The notes under the pieces are model-generated. The model was not told the DNA's origin and searched no databases. It saw only the letters and a program-made list of their open reading frames with translations. This document shows positions 16,481 to 26,303 of a DNA stretch of 64,000 nucleotides, one piece after another. Positions within the stretch are counted from its first letter, which is position 1, and each line of letters starts with the position of its first letter. Source of the stretch: Oceanobacter kriegii DSM 6294 (lineage in GTDB: Bacteria > Pseudomonadota > Gammaproteobacteria > Pseudomonadales > Oceanobacteraceae); NCBI RefSeq assembly GCF_000422845.1, contig NZ_KE383932.1, positions 1-64,000 on the forward strand, given 5' to 3'. The translations under genes were made by a program, and so were the position numbers.

Positions 16481-17191
16481 TCAGCCGCTGTAAAATTCGC
16501 GCATGTGCATACGGCCCAGGCAGTACTTGCTGATCGCCTGGGCGTTGGTGCCATTGAGGTTGAACAGTTGTGGAAACCAGCTCGGCAGGCAGTGATTGAA
16601 TTTCACTTCCATGATGATGGTGTCGAAGCGTTGCAGGGTTTCCATTTGCAGCTGGTCGGAAAACAGGTCGAAGTCTTCGGTGTTCACCCGCAGGTTCATG
16701 TCGAAGGTGACGCGGATGTCGTTGTAATCCATCAGGTATACCTCGCGGTCGTAATCCACCATCACCGTTGGGCGGAAGTACTTCCGTTTGAGGTCGAAGA
16801 AGATCGAACGGGCACTGTTGGAGTCGATGTCGAGCAGGAAGTCGTAGTCGCCATCAATCATCTGCAACGCCTGTTCGCGGCTGATGGTGACCGAGCTCTT
16901 GTCGACAAACTGGTTGTGCTTGCGTTTGCGTTCCAGCTTGGCCCACTGCTGATCGGGGGAGTACACCCGAATACGGTACTTGTCGCGCAGTTCAATGCCG
17001 TCGAGCTTGTCTTCAACGCTGGAATCGAGAATGTCGTCGAAATAGAGGCTACGAATAAAGTAGCCACGGTCGTGGGTCTGGTTCGGGTCGCGATCCATCA
17101 GCGTGGCCAGCAGGTTACGAGCGTATTCGTAGTCTGCGTGGCTGATGAAAAACTTCACCTCGTGGCGTTTGACCGACAGCGTCTGGCTCAT
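16481..17191 (-). CDS. VTC-domain polyphosphate polymerase-like protein
   Basis: The 236-residue protein carries the VTC tunnel-domain hallmarks: RHEVKFFISHADY near the N-terminus (KxE/KxK lining residues), YFIRSLYFDD, RDKYRIRVY, AKLERKRKH and IIMEVKFNHCLPSW. In yeast Vtc4 this fold makes polyphosphate from ATP; bacterial homologues are only inferred to do so. It is separated from the LTD-protein gene by 2 bp and from the DUF4956 gene by 70 bp, all on the minus strand. Confidence 0.88.
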   Translation of the reverse strand: MSQTLSVKRHEVKFFISHADYEYARNLLATLMDRDPNQTHDRGYFIRSLYFDDILDSSVEDKLDGIELRDKYRIRVYSPDQQWAKLERKRKHNQFVDKSSVTISREQALQMIDGDYDFLLDIDSNSARSIFFDLKRKYFRPTVMVDYDREVYLMDYNDIRVTFDMNLRVNTEDFDLFSDQLQMETLQRFDTIIMEVKFNHCLPSWFPQLFNLNGTNAQAISKYCLGRMHMREFYSG

Positions 17192-17193
17192 GG

Positions 17194-17718
17194 TTACACT
17201 CCGTCAGCGGCGACGGTGGTTGCGCCAGCGCTGCTGTTGGCGTGGTAGAACACCTCGACCGTCGGGTTTTCGGTGCTGCTGCGGCCAAGGGTAAAGGCGC
17301 CGTCGTAGTTGGGTGGCGCAACCAGCGTCATGCGGTCCAGCTGTGAGCTGCCATCGGGAGCCGTGAGTACCAGGGTCTCACCATTGCTGAGGTTGAAGTT
17401 AAGCTTTGGTGCTCCGTAGGGAGCCTGTTTGGCCGACTTGCCGTAAAACACAATGGCATCGTGGGATGCCACCACCCAATCGCTGGTAACCTGCCATTTC
17501 AGTGGATCATCAAGATCATCCGACAGGTAATAGCCCTTCAGCGATTTGCTGTTCAGCGTTGGGTTGTACACCGCCACCCAATCCTGTTTGTCGTTGTTGG
17601 CAAACGAGGCTTCGGCAATAAACACGTGGCTGGCACCGGCTTGCTGGGTAAACCACCAGGCGGCCGGTGTGGCGACGGTCAAAAAGGCGACGAAAGCGAT
17701 AAACGGATGTACGGACAT
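17194..17718 (-). CDS. lamin-tail-domain (LTD) exported protein
   Basis: The protein has a membrane or signal segment (SVHPFIAFVAFLTVATPAAWWF), then one Ig-like LTD fold of about 140 residues (HVFIAEASFANNDKQDWVAVYNP, LKGYYLSDDLDDPLKWQ, VFYGKS, LNFNLSNGETLVLTAPDG). LTD domains often occur in secreted proteins with nuclease or binding functions; here the domain stands alone. The start is uncertain: the ATG at 17718 gives a normal signal, while an ATG at 17781 adds 21 residues. It opens the minus-strand operon with the VTC-type gene. Confidence 0.75.
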   Translation of the reverse strand: MSVHPFIAFVAFLTVATPAAWWFTQQAGASHVFIAEASFANNDKQDWVAVYNPTLNSKSLKGYYLSDDLDDPLKWQVTSDWVVASHDAIVFYGKSAKQAPYGAPKLNFNLSNGETLVLTAPDGSSQLDRMTLVAPPNYDGAFTLGRSSTENPTVEVFYHANSSAGATTVAADGV

Positions 17719-18023
17719 GGGCAGCTGGACAGTCAGTGTGTGGATGCCATGACATTTTCTGATAAAGAGAATGCTTATCATTGGCTTTGTTGCAATGTTG
17801 TGACACAGCGGGTTAATACAGGGTTAAGGACCCGTGTATCGACGTTGGTGGTGCGAAGAAGCGATTCAATATTCTGTACGAAAGGCGGTTAAGGCCGGGA
17901 TAAGAATTGGGTCATGGAAGGTCAGGCTCTGTCCGACATTGTTGTGTGCGCCTTTGCCTGAAAGCCACCCCGTGTTGTTGTATGATTGCCGCTGAATTTT
18001 TGCCAGACAGCGGTTCCTCTTTC

Positions 18024-21000
18024 ATGACTGCAGCTTCTTCCCCAGCAGCTTCCTTTGTTCACTTGCGCGTACACTCGGAATATTCCCTGTACGACAGCAC
18101 CATTCGGGTGAAAAAACTCATTGGTGCCACCAAGGGCATGAACATGCCTGCGGTCGCGCTGACCGACCAGATGAACATGTACGCGCTGGTGAAGTTCTAC
18201 AAGGGCTGCCTTGGCGAGGGCATCAAACCGATTCTGGGTGCCGATCTGTGGCTGGAAAACGAGGTTGAACCCGACAAGCCCTTCCGCTTGACGGCGCTCT
18301 GCCAAACCCCGGCGGGTTATCTCAACCTGCGGGAAATTGTCTCCAAAGGGTACGTTAACCAGTATCAGGATCTGGCCATCATCAAGAAAGAATGGCTGTT
18401 TGATCAGCACGACGGCCTGATCATTCTGTCGGGCTGCCGCGATGGCGATATTGGTCAGCGGGTTTTGAAAGGCAAGATCGACGGTGCTGAAGCGCTGTTG
18501 CAGCAGTATCTGGATGTATTCGGTGATCGCTTTTATCTGGAGCTGCAACGCACCGGTCGCCCGGGCGATGAGACGCTGGTAAAAGCCAGTCTCGCGCTGG
18601 CGGGCAAATACACCGTGCCGGTGGTGGCGACCAACGACGTGCGGTTTATTAAAGCCGACGACTTCGAGGCTCACGAAACCCGGGTTTCCATTGGTCAGGG
18701 TTATGCACTGGAAGACAAACGTCGCCCGCGCGAATACAGCGAACAGCAGTATTTGCGCTCGCCGGAAGAAATGATCGAGCTGTTCCACGATATTCCATCC
18801 GCCATTCAGAACACGGTTGAAATTGCCAAACGTTGTTCGGTGGAAGTGCTGCTGGGCAAATACTTCCTGCCGGACTATCCGATTCCGGAAGGCATGGGCG
18901 AAGACGAGTTCTTCCGCAAGATTTCCAGTGTGGGTCTGGAAGAACGTCTTGAGGTGATTCTGGCGGGCATCCCAAAAGATTCACCGGAATACGCGGAAAA
19001 GCGCAAACCCTACGACGACCGCCTCAAGTTCGAGCTGGATATCATTATCCAGATGGGGTTCCCCGGCTACTTCCTGATCGTGATGGACTTTATCCAGTGG
19101 GCCAAGGATCACGACATCCCGGTAGGCCCGGGGCGGGGTTCTGGTGCCGGCTCGCTGGTGGCTTACGCGCAGAAGATTACCGACCTTGATCCGCTGCAAT
19201 ACGATTTGCTGTTCGAACGATTCCTGAACCCGGAACGGGTATCCATGCCCGACTTCGACATCGACTTCTGTATGGAAGACCGTGAGAAGGTGATCGCCTA
19301 CGTGGCCGATAACTACGGTCGTCAGGCGGTATCGCAGATCGTGACCTTCGGCACCATGGCCGCGAAAGCGGTAGTGCGCGACGTGGCGCGGGCGCAGGGC
19401 AAATCGTTCGGTCTGGCCGACAAATTGTCGAAGCTGATTCCGGGTGATCCGGGCATGACGCTGGAAAAGGCGCTGGGCCAGGAACAGCCGTTACAAGAGT
19501 TTCTGAACGATGACGAGGAAGCCCAGGAAATCTGGGAAATGGCCCTCAAGCTGGAAGGTATTGCCCGTCAGACCGGTAAACACGCCGGTGGTGTGGTTAT
19601 CGCGCCGACCAAACTGACCGACTTCTCCGCCACTGCCAGTGAAAATGACGGCTCCGGTCTGGTGACCCAGTTCGACAAGAACGACGTGGAAGAAGCCGGT
19701 CTGGTGAAGTTCGACTTCCTGGGTCTTCGGACCCTGACCATCATCGACTGGGCGTTGGAGATGATCAACGCCAAGCAGCGCAAGGAAGGCCTGCCCGACG
19801 TCAAGATTGAGGAAATTCCTCTCGACGACGAGCCGTCCTACACGCTGCTGAAAGAAGCCAAAACCACCGCGGTGTTCCAGCTTGAATCCCGCGGTATGAA
19901 AGACCTGATCCGCCGCCTGCAGCCGGATAACCTGGAAGACATGATCGCCCTGGTGGCACTGTTCCGTCCGGGCCCGCTGGAATCCGGCATGGTGGACGAC
20001 TTTATTAACCGTAAGCACGGCCGTGCCGAAGTCGCTTATCCGCACCCGGACTTCCAGCACGAACGCCTGAAAGACCTGCTGACGCCGACCTACGGGGTTA
20101 TCGTTTATCAGGAACAGGTAATGCAGATCGGTCAGGCGCTGGCGGGCTACAGCCTTGGTGGCGCCGACATGCTGCGTCGAGCCATGGGTAAGAAGAAGCC
20201 GGAGGAAATGGCCAAGCAGCGGGACTTGTTCCGCTCCGGTGCCATCAGCGAAGGCGTCGACCCCGATCTGGCCATGAAAATCTTCGACCTGGTGGAAAAA
20301 TTCGCCGGTTACGGTTTTAACAAATCCCACTCTGCGGCTTACGCACTGGTGTCGTATCAGACCCTGTGGCTGAAAACCCATTATCCAGCGCCGTTTATGG
20401 CGGCGGTACTGACCTCGGATATGCAGACCACCGACAAGGTGGTGATCTTTATTGAAGAATGTCGGGAAATGGGCCTCGACATTGTACTGCCAGACGTTAA
20501 TCAGTCGGTCTACGGCTTTACCGTGAACGACGCCGGTGCGGTGGTGTACGGCCTTGGCGCGGTGAAAGGCGTAGGTGAAGGCCCGATTGAAGCCATTATT
20601 GCCGCCCGTAACGAAGGCGGCCCGTTCCGCGATCTGTTCGACTTCTGTCAGCGCGTGGATGCGAAAAAGCTCAATAAGCGGGTACTGGAAGCGCTGGTGC
20701 GTTGTGGTGCGTTCGACAACCTCGAAGTGCAGGCCCCTCGTGCGGTACTGATGGCCAGCATTGAAGATGCCATCAAGAGCGCGGGCCAAAGTGCCGCCAA
20801 CGAAGCCGCTGGCATGTTCGACCTGTTTGGTGAAGTCGAAGCCGAAGCAGCCGCCACCGCCGATCCTTATGAGCGTCACCGTGGTGAGCGCGATTGGCCG
20901 CTGAAGCAGCGGCTGGCTGGCGAAAAAGACACTCTGGGCCTGTTTGTTACTGGTCACCCGTTCGACGAATACGAAGCGGAAGTGCGTCAGCTGGCTCCCC

Positions 21001-21536
21001 ACAAGCTGGTGAACCTGCAAGAAAGCAAAAAGCCTCAAAAGCTGTCGGGGCTGGTGGTCGACATGCGGGTGATGAAGAACAAGCGTGGCGACAATATGTG
21101 CTTTGTCACTCTGGACGACCGTTCGGGACGCATGGAAGTCGCGCTGTTCTCGGACGTCTACGAGCAAGTGCGTGAAGTGGTCGCCAAGGACAAGGTGCTG
21201 GTGGTGGAAGCACTTATTTCCCACGATTCCTATTCCGGCGGCCTCAAGGCCACTGGTCGTAGTGCGATGGAAATTGGTCAGGCCCGTTTGGCCTTCGCCC
21301 AGGCCATTCGTATTCGCATGGACAGCGAACAGCTCAACGACAAGTTCTGTCAGTCGTTAGGCAAGCTGCTGCAACCAATGCAGGACGGCTGCCCGATTGT
21401 GCTGGACTACCGCAACGACAGCGCCCGCTGCGATATTCGCTTGGGCGATGAATGGCGGGTAGACCCCAGCGACGACCAGTTGCTGCAACTGCGCTACGAA
21501 TACGGCGAAGATGCGGTGGAGCTGGTGTTTAACTGA
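18024..21536 (+). CDS. dnaE: DNA polymerase III alpha subunit
   Basis: This is the replicative polymerase, 1170 residues, close to the family's usual length. The N-terminal PHP domain starts FVHLRVHSEYSLYDSTI. The catalytic PDFDIDF has its aspartates at about residues 410 and 412, and the C-terminal part contains helix-hairpin-helix and OB-fold segments (LSGLVVDMRVMKNKRGDNMCFVTLDD). I chose the ATG at 18024, just before the conserved start; ATG 17982 or earlier codons would add unlikely residues. The last base of its TGA is shared with the tilS start codon, so translation is coupled. Confidence 0.97.
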   Translation: MTAASSPAASFVHLRVHSEYSLYDSTIRVKKLIGATKGMNMPAVALTDQMNMYALVKFYKGCLGEGIKPILGADLWLENEVEPDKPFRLTALCQTPAGYLNLREIVSKGYVNQYQDLAIIKKEWLFDQHDGLIILSGCRDGDIGQRVLKGKIDGAEALLQQYLDVFGDRFYLELQRTGRPGDETLVKASLALAGKYTVPVVATNDVRFIKADDFEAHETRVSIGQGYALEDKRRPREYSEQQYLRSPEEMIELFHDIPSAIQNTVEIAKRCSVEVLLGKYFLPDYPIPEGMGEDEFFRKISSVGLEERLEVILAGIPKDSPEYAEKRKPYDDRLKFELDIIIQMGFPGYFLIVMDFIQWAKDHDIPVGPGRGSGAGSLVAYAQKITDLDPLQYDLLFERFLNPERVSMPDFDIDFCMEDREKVIAYVADNYGRQAVSQIVTFGTMAAKAVVRDVARAQGKSFGLADKLSKLIPGDPGMTLEKALGQEQPLQEFLNDDEEAQEIWEMALKLEGIARQTGKHAGGVVIAPTKLTDFSATASENDGSGLVTQFDKNDVEEAGLVKFDFLGLRTLTIIDWALEMINAKQRKEGLPDVKIEEIPLDDEPSYTLLKEAKTTAVFQLESRGMKDLIRRLQPDNLEDMIALVALFRPGPLESGMVDDFINRKHGRAEVAYPHPDFQHERLKDLLTPTYGVIVYQEQVMQIGQALAGYSLGGADMLRRAMGKKKPEEMAKQRDLFRSGAISEGVDPDLAMKIFDLVEKFAGYGFNKSHSAAYALVSYQTLWLKTHYPAPFMAAVLTSDMQTTDKVVIFIEECREMGLDIVLPDVNQSVYGFTVNDAGAVVYGLGAVKGVGEGPIEAIIAARNEGGPFRDLFDFCQRVDAKKLNKRVLEALVRCGAFDNLEVQAPRAVLMASIEDAIKSAGQSAANEAAGMFDLFGEVEAEAAATADPYERHRGERDWPLKQRLAGEKDTLGLFVTGHPFDEYEAEVRQLAPHKLVNLQESKKPQKLSGLVVDMRVMKNKRGDNMCFVTLDDRSGRMEVALFSDVYEQVREVVAKDKVLVVEALISHDSYSGGLKATGRSAMEIGQARLAFAQAIRIRMDSEQLNDKFCQSLGKLLQPMQDGCPIVLDYRNDSARCDIRLGDEWRVDPSDDQLLQLRYEYGEDAVELVFN

Positions 21537-23005
21537 TGTCCGTCAGCTTGCTGTTGGACGCTTTGCCTGCCTCGCTGCAGCCCTTTCAACAGCAGCTGTT
21601 CGCCGACTTCGACCAACAGCTGGCAGGCAAGTCGCAAGTGTATGTTGCCCTTAGCGGCGGCATGGATTCGGTGGTGCTGACACACCTGTTGGCCTGTTGG
21701 CGCGTCGCCAGAACTTCTCATTCCTCCAGTTATCCCAATATTTCTGCGATCCACGTTCACCATGGCCTGATGGCCGAGGCCGACCATTGGCTGGCGTTCT
21801 GCAAACAGCTGGCGGCACAACTGCAACTGGGCTTTATCAGTGAGCGGGTGGCGGTAGAAAATCATGGCGACGGTATTGAGCAAGCCGCACGGCAGGCTCG
21901 TTACAAGGTGTTCGAGCAGCAGTGTCAGCCAAATTCCGTATTGCTGATGGGCCACCACGCCGACGATCAACTGGAAACCTTCCTCAGTCGTGCCAGCCGC
22001 GGCAGTGGCCTTGGCGGTTTGTCTATGCCGGCCAAACGACCCCTATCGGCCAGCAGCACGGTGACTATTGTTCGGCCTCTGCTCAGTACTCCGCGAACGG
22101 TATTGCAGCATTGGGCAGAGTATTTCCAGCTGCATTGGGTCGAAGACCCCTCCAATACCGACACCGGCTATGAACGTAATTGGTGGCGGCAGCAGTGCTT
22201 ACCCGCCATTGAGCAGCGTTTTCCCGGTCGCAAACAATCACTGCAACGCACCATCGAGCACTTACAGCAGGAGCAGCAAGCGCTCAACCTGCTGCTTGAA
22301 CCGGTGTTGGCCAGCTGCGTGTTGGAATCAAGGTATCCTTCAACCGCCACGACCGCGTTCAGCTTGGCGGCCATTGAGCAGCAAGCTCCCTTGTTGCATC
22401 CATTGTTGCTGCGTCACTGGCTACAGAGCCTCGGGCTGCACTTACCATCGGACGACTGGCTGCAACAGTTGCTGATGCAGGCCCGCAGTGCAGACGACCG
22501 CCAGATGCAGATGGCCATAGGCCCCTGGCAGCTGCGTCGTTTTCAGCAGGTTCTGTATTTGTACAAGGCGGTTGATGTGCCTCAAGCTGCCCATGAGTTC
22601 GAGCTGGTGGCGGGGCAAAACCTGAGCGATATTCCTTGGGCGGGCGGTAAGGTTGGTCTGCCGGATTTACCGCCCGGACGTTACCGCATCAGCTGCCAGC
22701 CATTGGCAGGGCTGAGCAATAAAGCCAGCCTGAAGCCTGTTGGTCGTCCTTCCAAAACCTTAAAACATGTGTGGCAGGAAGCGCAGATTCCGGCTTGGCT
22801 AAGGCCTTGCTGGCCGTTGTTGCTGCGCTGGGAAGAGTCTGACAACCCGCAAGGCCATTGGCGGCTGTGCGGTGTGTTGGGTGTGATGCTGGACGGTGCT
22901 TTGCTGGACGGCGCTCTTCTCGTTGACCCTCTACTGAACGACGATCAACTGGACGACAGGGGCTTAAAACCCGACCTGGCGCTTGGTAACTATCGTCGTG
23001 CCTGA
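21536..23005 (+). CDS. tilS: tRNA(Ile)-lysidine synthase
   Basis: The 489-residue protein modifies cytidine 34 of the AUA-reading tRNA-Ile to lysidine, using ATP and lysine. The PP-loop motif SGGMDS lies at residues 40-45, preceded by VYVAL, then VHHGLMAEAD, GHHADDQLETFLSRASRGSGLGGL and WVEDPSNTDTGYERN. The C-terminal domain includes RYRISCQPLAGLSNKASLKPVGRPSK, a substrate-binding segment. It starts within the dnaE stop codon. In many gammaproteobacteria accA lies between dnaE and tilS; it is missing here. Confidence 0.95.
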   Translation: MSVSLLLDALPASLQPFQQQLFADFDQQLAGKSQVYVALSGGMDSVVLTHLLACWRVARTSHSSSYPNISAIHVHHGLMAEADHWLAFCKQLAAQLQLGFISERVAVENHGDGIEQAARQARYKVFEQQCQPNSVLLMGHHADDQLETFLSRASRGSGLGGLSMPAKRPLSASSTVTIVRPLLSTPRTVLQHWAEYFQLHWVEDPSNTDTGYERNWWRQQCLPAIEQRFPGRKQSLQRTIEHLQQEQQALNLLLEPVLASCVLESRYPSTATTAFSLAAIEQQAPLLHPLLLRHWLQSLGLHLPSDDWLQQLLMQARSADDRQMQMAIGPWQLRRFQQVLYLYKAVDVPQAAHEFELVAGQNLSDIPWAGGKVGLPDLPPGRYRISCQPLAGLSNKASLKPVGRPSKTLKHVWQEAQIPAWLRPCWPLLLRWEESDNPQGHWRLCGVLGVMLDGALLDGALLVDPLLNDDQLDDRGLKPDLALGNYRRA

Positions 23006-23185
23006 CGGGCCTGTCACAACTGAATGGTACAAAAACACGATGCTGTAGAAATCGTGTGGGCACTTTTGAACCGATTCACATTTTCAGACTCGAAGCGGAC
23101 ACAAATTGGTACCATTATTGAGTGACTGTGTTCTACCGTCCTGATTGTTATTTAGCAGGGCGGGTTCAGCGTTTTTCGAGGTTGC

Positions 23186-23977
23186 ATGAAGCGTTTTCTT
23201 TCCGTCCTTTCGCTGTTGGTGGTCTGTGCTGCGGGTGTCGGTGTTCAATACCGTGACCAGCTGCCAGCTGCCGTGGCAGATTTCCCATTGATCAGTGGCT
23301 TGTTGAATCAGGTGGCTGGTAACCCAGACCCGCAGCATTCAGTGACGGCTGGCGCGGGTGATGCTGGTTCTGCTGCTCCAGCTATAAGCAAGGCAAGTTA
23401 TTCGCCAAGCGGTACTGCGTCTACTGGAAATGCCGAATCGGCAGCCACCAGGGTGGCTCTGACTGCCATGACGGTAGATCAGGCCCATGCCGCCCCTGAA
23501 ACCAATACCCAGCTGCAAATTCAGCAAGCCATTTCGCGGGAGTTTCCCGAGTCGGACGCGGGAGCGGTTGAGCTTGCCACCGGTGCGGGGACAGCCGAGC
23601 TTTCAGGCGCAGCTGTATCGGATAGCGCATCCAGTGCCGAGTTGGATATCCAGAGCGACGAAGCCCCAGAGCCATTTACCCTGCCTTCTGAGCAGCAGCA
23701 ACAGCTGCGTCAGCAAGCACGACGGGAAGCCAATGGCGAAGTGACGATCAAACAGCCGCTGGACCTGAGCCTGCCCGAGATGGAGTGGGGTGACCAACTG
23801 GCTTACGACGCCAGTTCATCGCATCTGCTGGGGAATGTGTTTATCACCGAAGAGAAACAGTCGGCGATGGATATGTCCGGTAAGCTTTACTGGGATGAGT
23901 CGGAAGAAGCGGAAACCAAACCGTTGCGAGAAACCATCACCGGCGGGGAAGTAGAGCTGAAGATTCTGCTGCCATAA
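23186..23977 (+). CDS. hypothetical exported or membrane-anchored protein, 263 aa
   Basis: It opens with MKRFLSVLSLLVVCAAGVGVQY, a signal peptide or anchor. A long Ala/Ser/Gly/Glu-rich, probably disordered stretch follows, then a short C-terminal domain (LDLSLPEMEWGDQLAYDASSSHLLGNVFITEEK to GGEVELKILLP). No family is recognised. It lies 180 bp after tilS and ends before a strong bidirectional terminator. Confidence 0.65.
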   Translation: MKRFLSVLSLLVVCAAGVGVQYRDQLPAAVADFPLISGLLNQVAGNPDPQHSVTAGAGDAGSAAPAISKASYSPSGTASTGNAESAATRVALTAMTVDQAHAAPETNTQLQIQQAISREFPESDAGAVELATGAGTAELSGAAVSDSASSAELDIQSDEAPEPFTLPSEQQQQLRQQARREANGEVTIKQPLDLSLPEMEWGDQLAYDASSSHLLGNVFITEEKQSAMDMSGKLYWDESEEAETKPLRETITGGEVELKILLP

Positions 23978-24062
23978 CCCCTAACCCTAGTGTCTCTGTC
24001 CTACTGCCTCGGTCCCGGGTCTGATCCAGGACGCCGGGCAGGTCCTATCAATTCTGAATACC

Positions 24063-24099
24063 AAAAAGCCCCTGCGATCTTGCATCGCAGGGGCTTTTT
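24063..24099. terminator. bidirectional Rho-independent terminator
   Basis: Perfect 16-bp arms (aaaaagcccctgcgat at 24063-24078 and atcgcaggggcttttt at 24084-24099) have a 5-base loop, giving A-tract and T-tract on both sides. It serves the hypothetical gene to the left and nhaD to the right, which converge on it. Confidence 0.93.
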
Positions 24100-24141
24100 G
24101 TTGGCTATTGGTCAGAGCCTGGGGCCATCAACCACCAGCCA

Positions 24142-25398
24142 TCAGCTGATCGCGACACCCAGTGCCAATACCGCACCGTAACCTACGGTGTAGGCCAGTA
24201 GCAGCGCCAGCATGTAACGCAGGTATGAACCGAAGGTCAGGGCTTCGATCTTGCTCATGGCGACGATGCCAGCGGCAGAACCAATGATTAGCAAGGAACC
24301 ACCCACACCCACGGCGTAGGTCAGAGACAGCCACTCGGCCAGGCTCATGGTAACGTCGGCTTTCAGCAGGGCAGCGGTCAACGGCACGTTGTCGATCAGC
24401 GATGACAGCAAGCCCATCAGGTAGTTGGCGCTCCAGGCTGGCAGATGTTCGTAGAGGCTCACGAAAGTATCCAGAGCGTGGATTTCTTTCAGCGCGCCGA
24501 CCAACAGCAAGATACCGAGGAAGAACATCAGGGTGTCGAATTCGATCTGGCGAATGTAGTCCATGATCGGGTCGTTTTCGGTGTCTTCACCGAAGGCACG
24601 GGCGACCAGGAACATCACAGACAAGCCGGTCAGGAAGGTCAGCACCGGTGGAATATCGAAGAACACGTTGAAGGCGATGGTCGAAATAATGGTGCTGATG
24701 AAAATACCGGCGACGGCAAAGTCGATGGTGTTCAGCTCGTGCACCTTACGCTCGATGATGGCGGTGTCTTTCAGCGGCAACGACAGTACGGTGGCCAGCA
24801 ACAAGACCGCGATCAGGGCTGGCAATGACAGCAGCAACAGGTTGGTAATGCTGACTTTGCCTTCCAGGAAGATCATCAAGGTGGTGACGTCACCGGTGAT
24901 CATGGCAACACCGCCCGAGTTCACGGCAAACACCACCAGAGTGGCAAAGCGCAGGGTTTTACGGGTTGAGAGATTGAGCGACAGGATCAGCGCGATCGAA
25001 ATCAGCGTGGCGGTGATATTGTCGGCCAAAGACGAGAACACAAACGCAAAAATACCCGTCATAAACAGCAGCTTGCGTTCACTGATCTGCGACGGCAGTA
25101 CCTTGTAGATCATGCTTTCAATCATGCCTTTCTTGTTCAGATAAACAACAAAGGTCATGGCTGCCAGCAAGAACAACCAGAGGCTGGCGATTTCGCCAAT
25201 GTTTTCCTGCAAGCCGTAGATCACGGCATCATGCTCACCCGGATGACCGGTAGAAAAGATAAACAGCAGCACCCAGGAGAGGGCACCAAAGAACAGTACC
25301 GATTGCGCTTTGTTGACGTGGATTACTTCTTCGAGGACGACCGAAAGCAATCCGAGGACAGCCAGCGCTATCAGCAGATAGTTCAGAACTTCTGACAT
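24142..25398 (-). CDS. nhaD: NhaD-type Na+/H+ antiporter
   Basis: The 418-residue inner-membrane protein has about 11-12 hydrophobic spans. NhaD-like features include VVLEEVIHVNKAQSVLFFGALSW, FAFVFSSLADNITATLISIAL, FAVNSGGVAMITGDVTTLMIF and SSLIDNVPLTAALL. The conserved S-x-D-N-x-x-T segments line the ion path in this IT-superfamily group. It should exchange Na+ (or Li+) for H+, fitting a marine or saline habitat. It is monocistronic, with about 280 bp of leader before the upstream gene. Confidence 0.9.
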   Translation of the reverse strand: MSEVLNYLLIALAVLGLLSVVLEEVIHVNKAQSVLFFGALSWVLLFIFSTGHPGEHDAVIYGLQENIGEIASLWLFLLAAMTFVVYLNKKGMIESMIYKVLPSQISERKLLFMTGIFAFVFSSLADNITATLISIALILSLNLSTRKTLRFATLVVFAVNSGGVAMITGDVTTLMIFLEGKVSITNLLLLSLPALIAVLLLATVLSLPLKDTAIIERKVHELNTIDFAVAGIFISTIISTIAFNVFFDIPPVLTFLTGLSVMFLVARAFGEDTENDPIMDYIRQIEFDTLMFFLGILLLVGALKEIHALDTFVSLYEHLPAWSANYLMGLLSSLIDNVPLTAALLKADVTMSLAEWLSLTYAVGVGGSLLIIGSAAGIVAMSKIEALTFGSYLRYMLALLLAYTVGYGAVLALGVAIS

Positions 25399-25679
25399 CA
25401 GGAACTCCAGAATTCGATGAAGGTTTCTTCCGGCCGTTATGTTTTTGGAATAGTGGCGGTAAGAGACTTCATCACCATAAGTAGGGGGAGCGCCATTCTA
25501 ATGCAGATATTGTAATCAGCATAGTTATCAATGGCTCATACGGCTGATACTTTGGTGCTGATAATGGTACGAATGGTTTTGAAGGGGTGGGAAAGGTAAC
25601 GTAACAAAGCCAGGCCAAGCGGCACGGCCGACGCCGTCCGAGGCAGGCCCGGACAGCGAATTTTCCGCCTGCGATCACT

Positions 25680-26303
25680 TCAGTTTTTGGAAGCGTCGTT
25701 CCACTCACACAACAGTTGAGCATGCACATGGGCTTGCTCGTGCAGGGATTGCAGTTCTTCAACGGTGTTGCGCTGGCCGGTAAACAGCGGCACGGTACGC
25801 AAACGGGAGACCAGCGGGTGCTCCGGGTTGGCGAAACGGTTCTTTTCGATGTTCCAGCGAATGTTGGCGTTGATCATTCGGAAAAAGCGGATTTTGGTTT
25901 CCAGTGAGAACACGGAAAAATCCATCGGATCGCGGAAGTGTTCAAAGTCGACCCCGGCCAGAATCACATTGCGGCTCTTTACTCGCAGCGAGGCCGAGCG
26001 ACGGTCGTTCATGACCATGGCCATGACACCAAGAATCTCCCCGGCGGTGATTTCGTTGATCGGGGTTTCGTTGTCCGGCCCAAGCACTTCCAGCTCGCCG
26101 CGCAACATAAAATACAGGATGTTGGCAGGCTCGCCCTTGTGGAGAATGATGTCTCCCTGATCTGCGATGCCAAACTGTGTCATCGACATCAACAGTTCGA
26201 ACTGAGCCTGGTCACTGCCAATCAGCTCTTTGTAAAAAGTAACACCGGCCAACAGGCGATGCAGTGTTTCGGGTGGGCATTCTTCTCGGGTAATGCGTCT
26301 CAT
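25680..26303 (-). CDS. cyclic-nucleotide-binding-domain protein
   Basis: The 207-residue protein has a cNMP-binding beta-roll at about residues 30-145 (DIILHKGEPANILYFMLRGELEVLG, ITAGEILGVMAMVMNDRRSASLRVKS). A helical C-terminus has no recognisable DNA-binding motif, so it may act as a second-messenger-responsive scaffold rather than a transcription factor. The ATG at 26303 has CAGGA seven bases upstream; the frame stays open further upstream without a better start. The ligand is unknown. Confidence 0.8.
   Translation of the reverse strand: MRRITREECPPETLHRLLAGVTFYKELIGSDQAQFELLMSMTQFGIADQGDIILHKGEPANILYFMLRGELEVLGPDNETPINEITAGEILGVMAMVMNDRRSASLRVKSRNVILAGVDFEHFRDPMDFSVFSLETKIRFFRMINANIRWNIEKNRFANPEHPLVSRLRTVPLFTGQRNTVEELQSLHEQAHVHAQLLCEWNDASKN

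Noticed and set aside
19491-21224. 577-codon frame antisense to dnaE
   Set aside because: Shadow of dnaE; no ribosome-binding site or recognisable domain.
25399-25679. possible ion-sensing riboswitch in the nhaD leader
   Set aside because: The 280-bp leader is long enough, but I could not recognise a known Na+ or Li+ riboswitch consensus; a covariance-model search would be needed.
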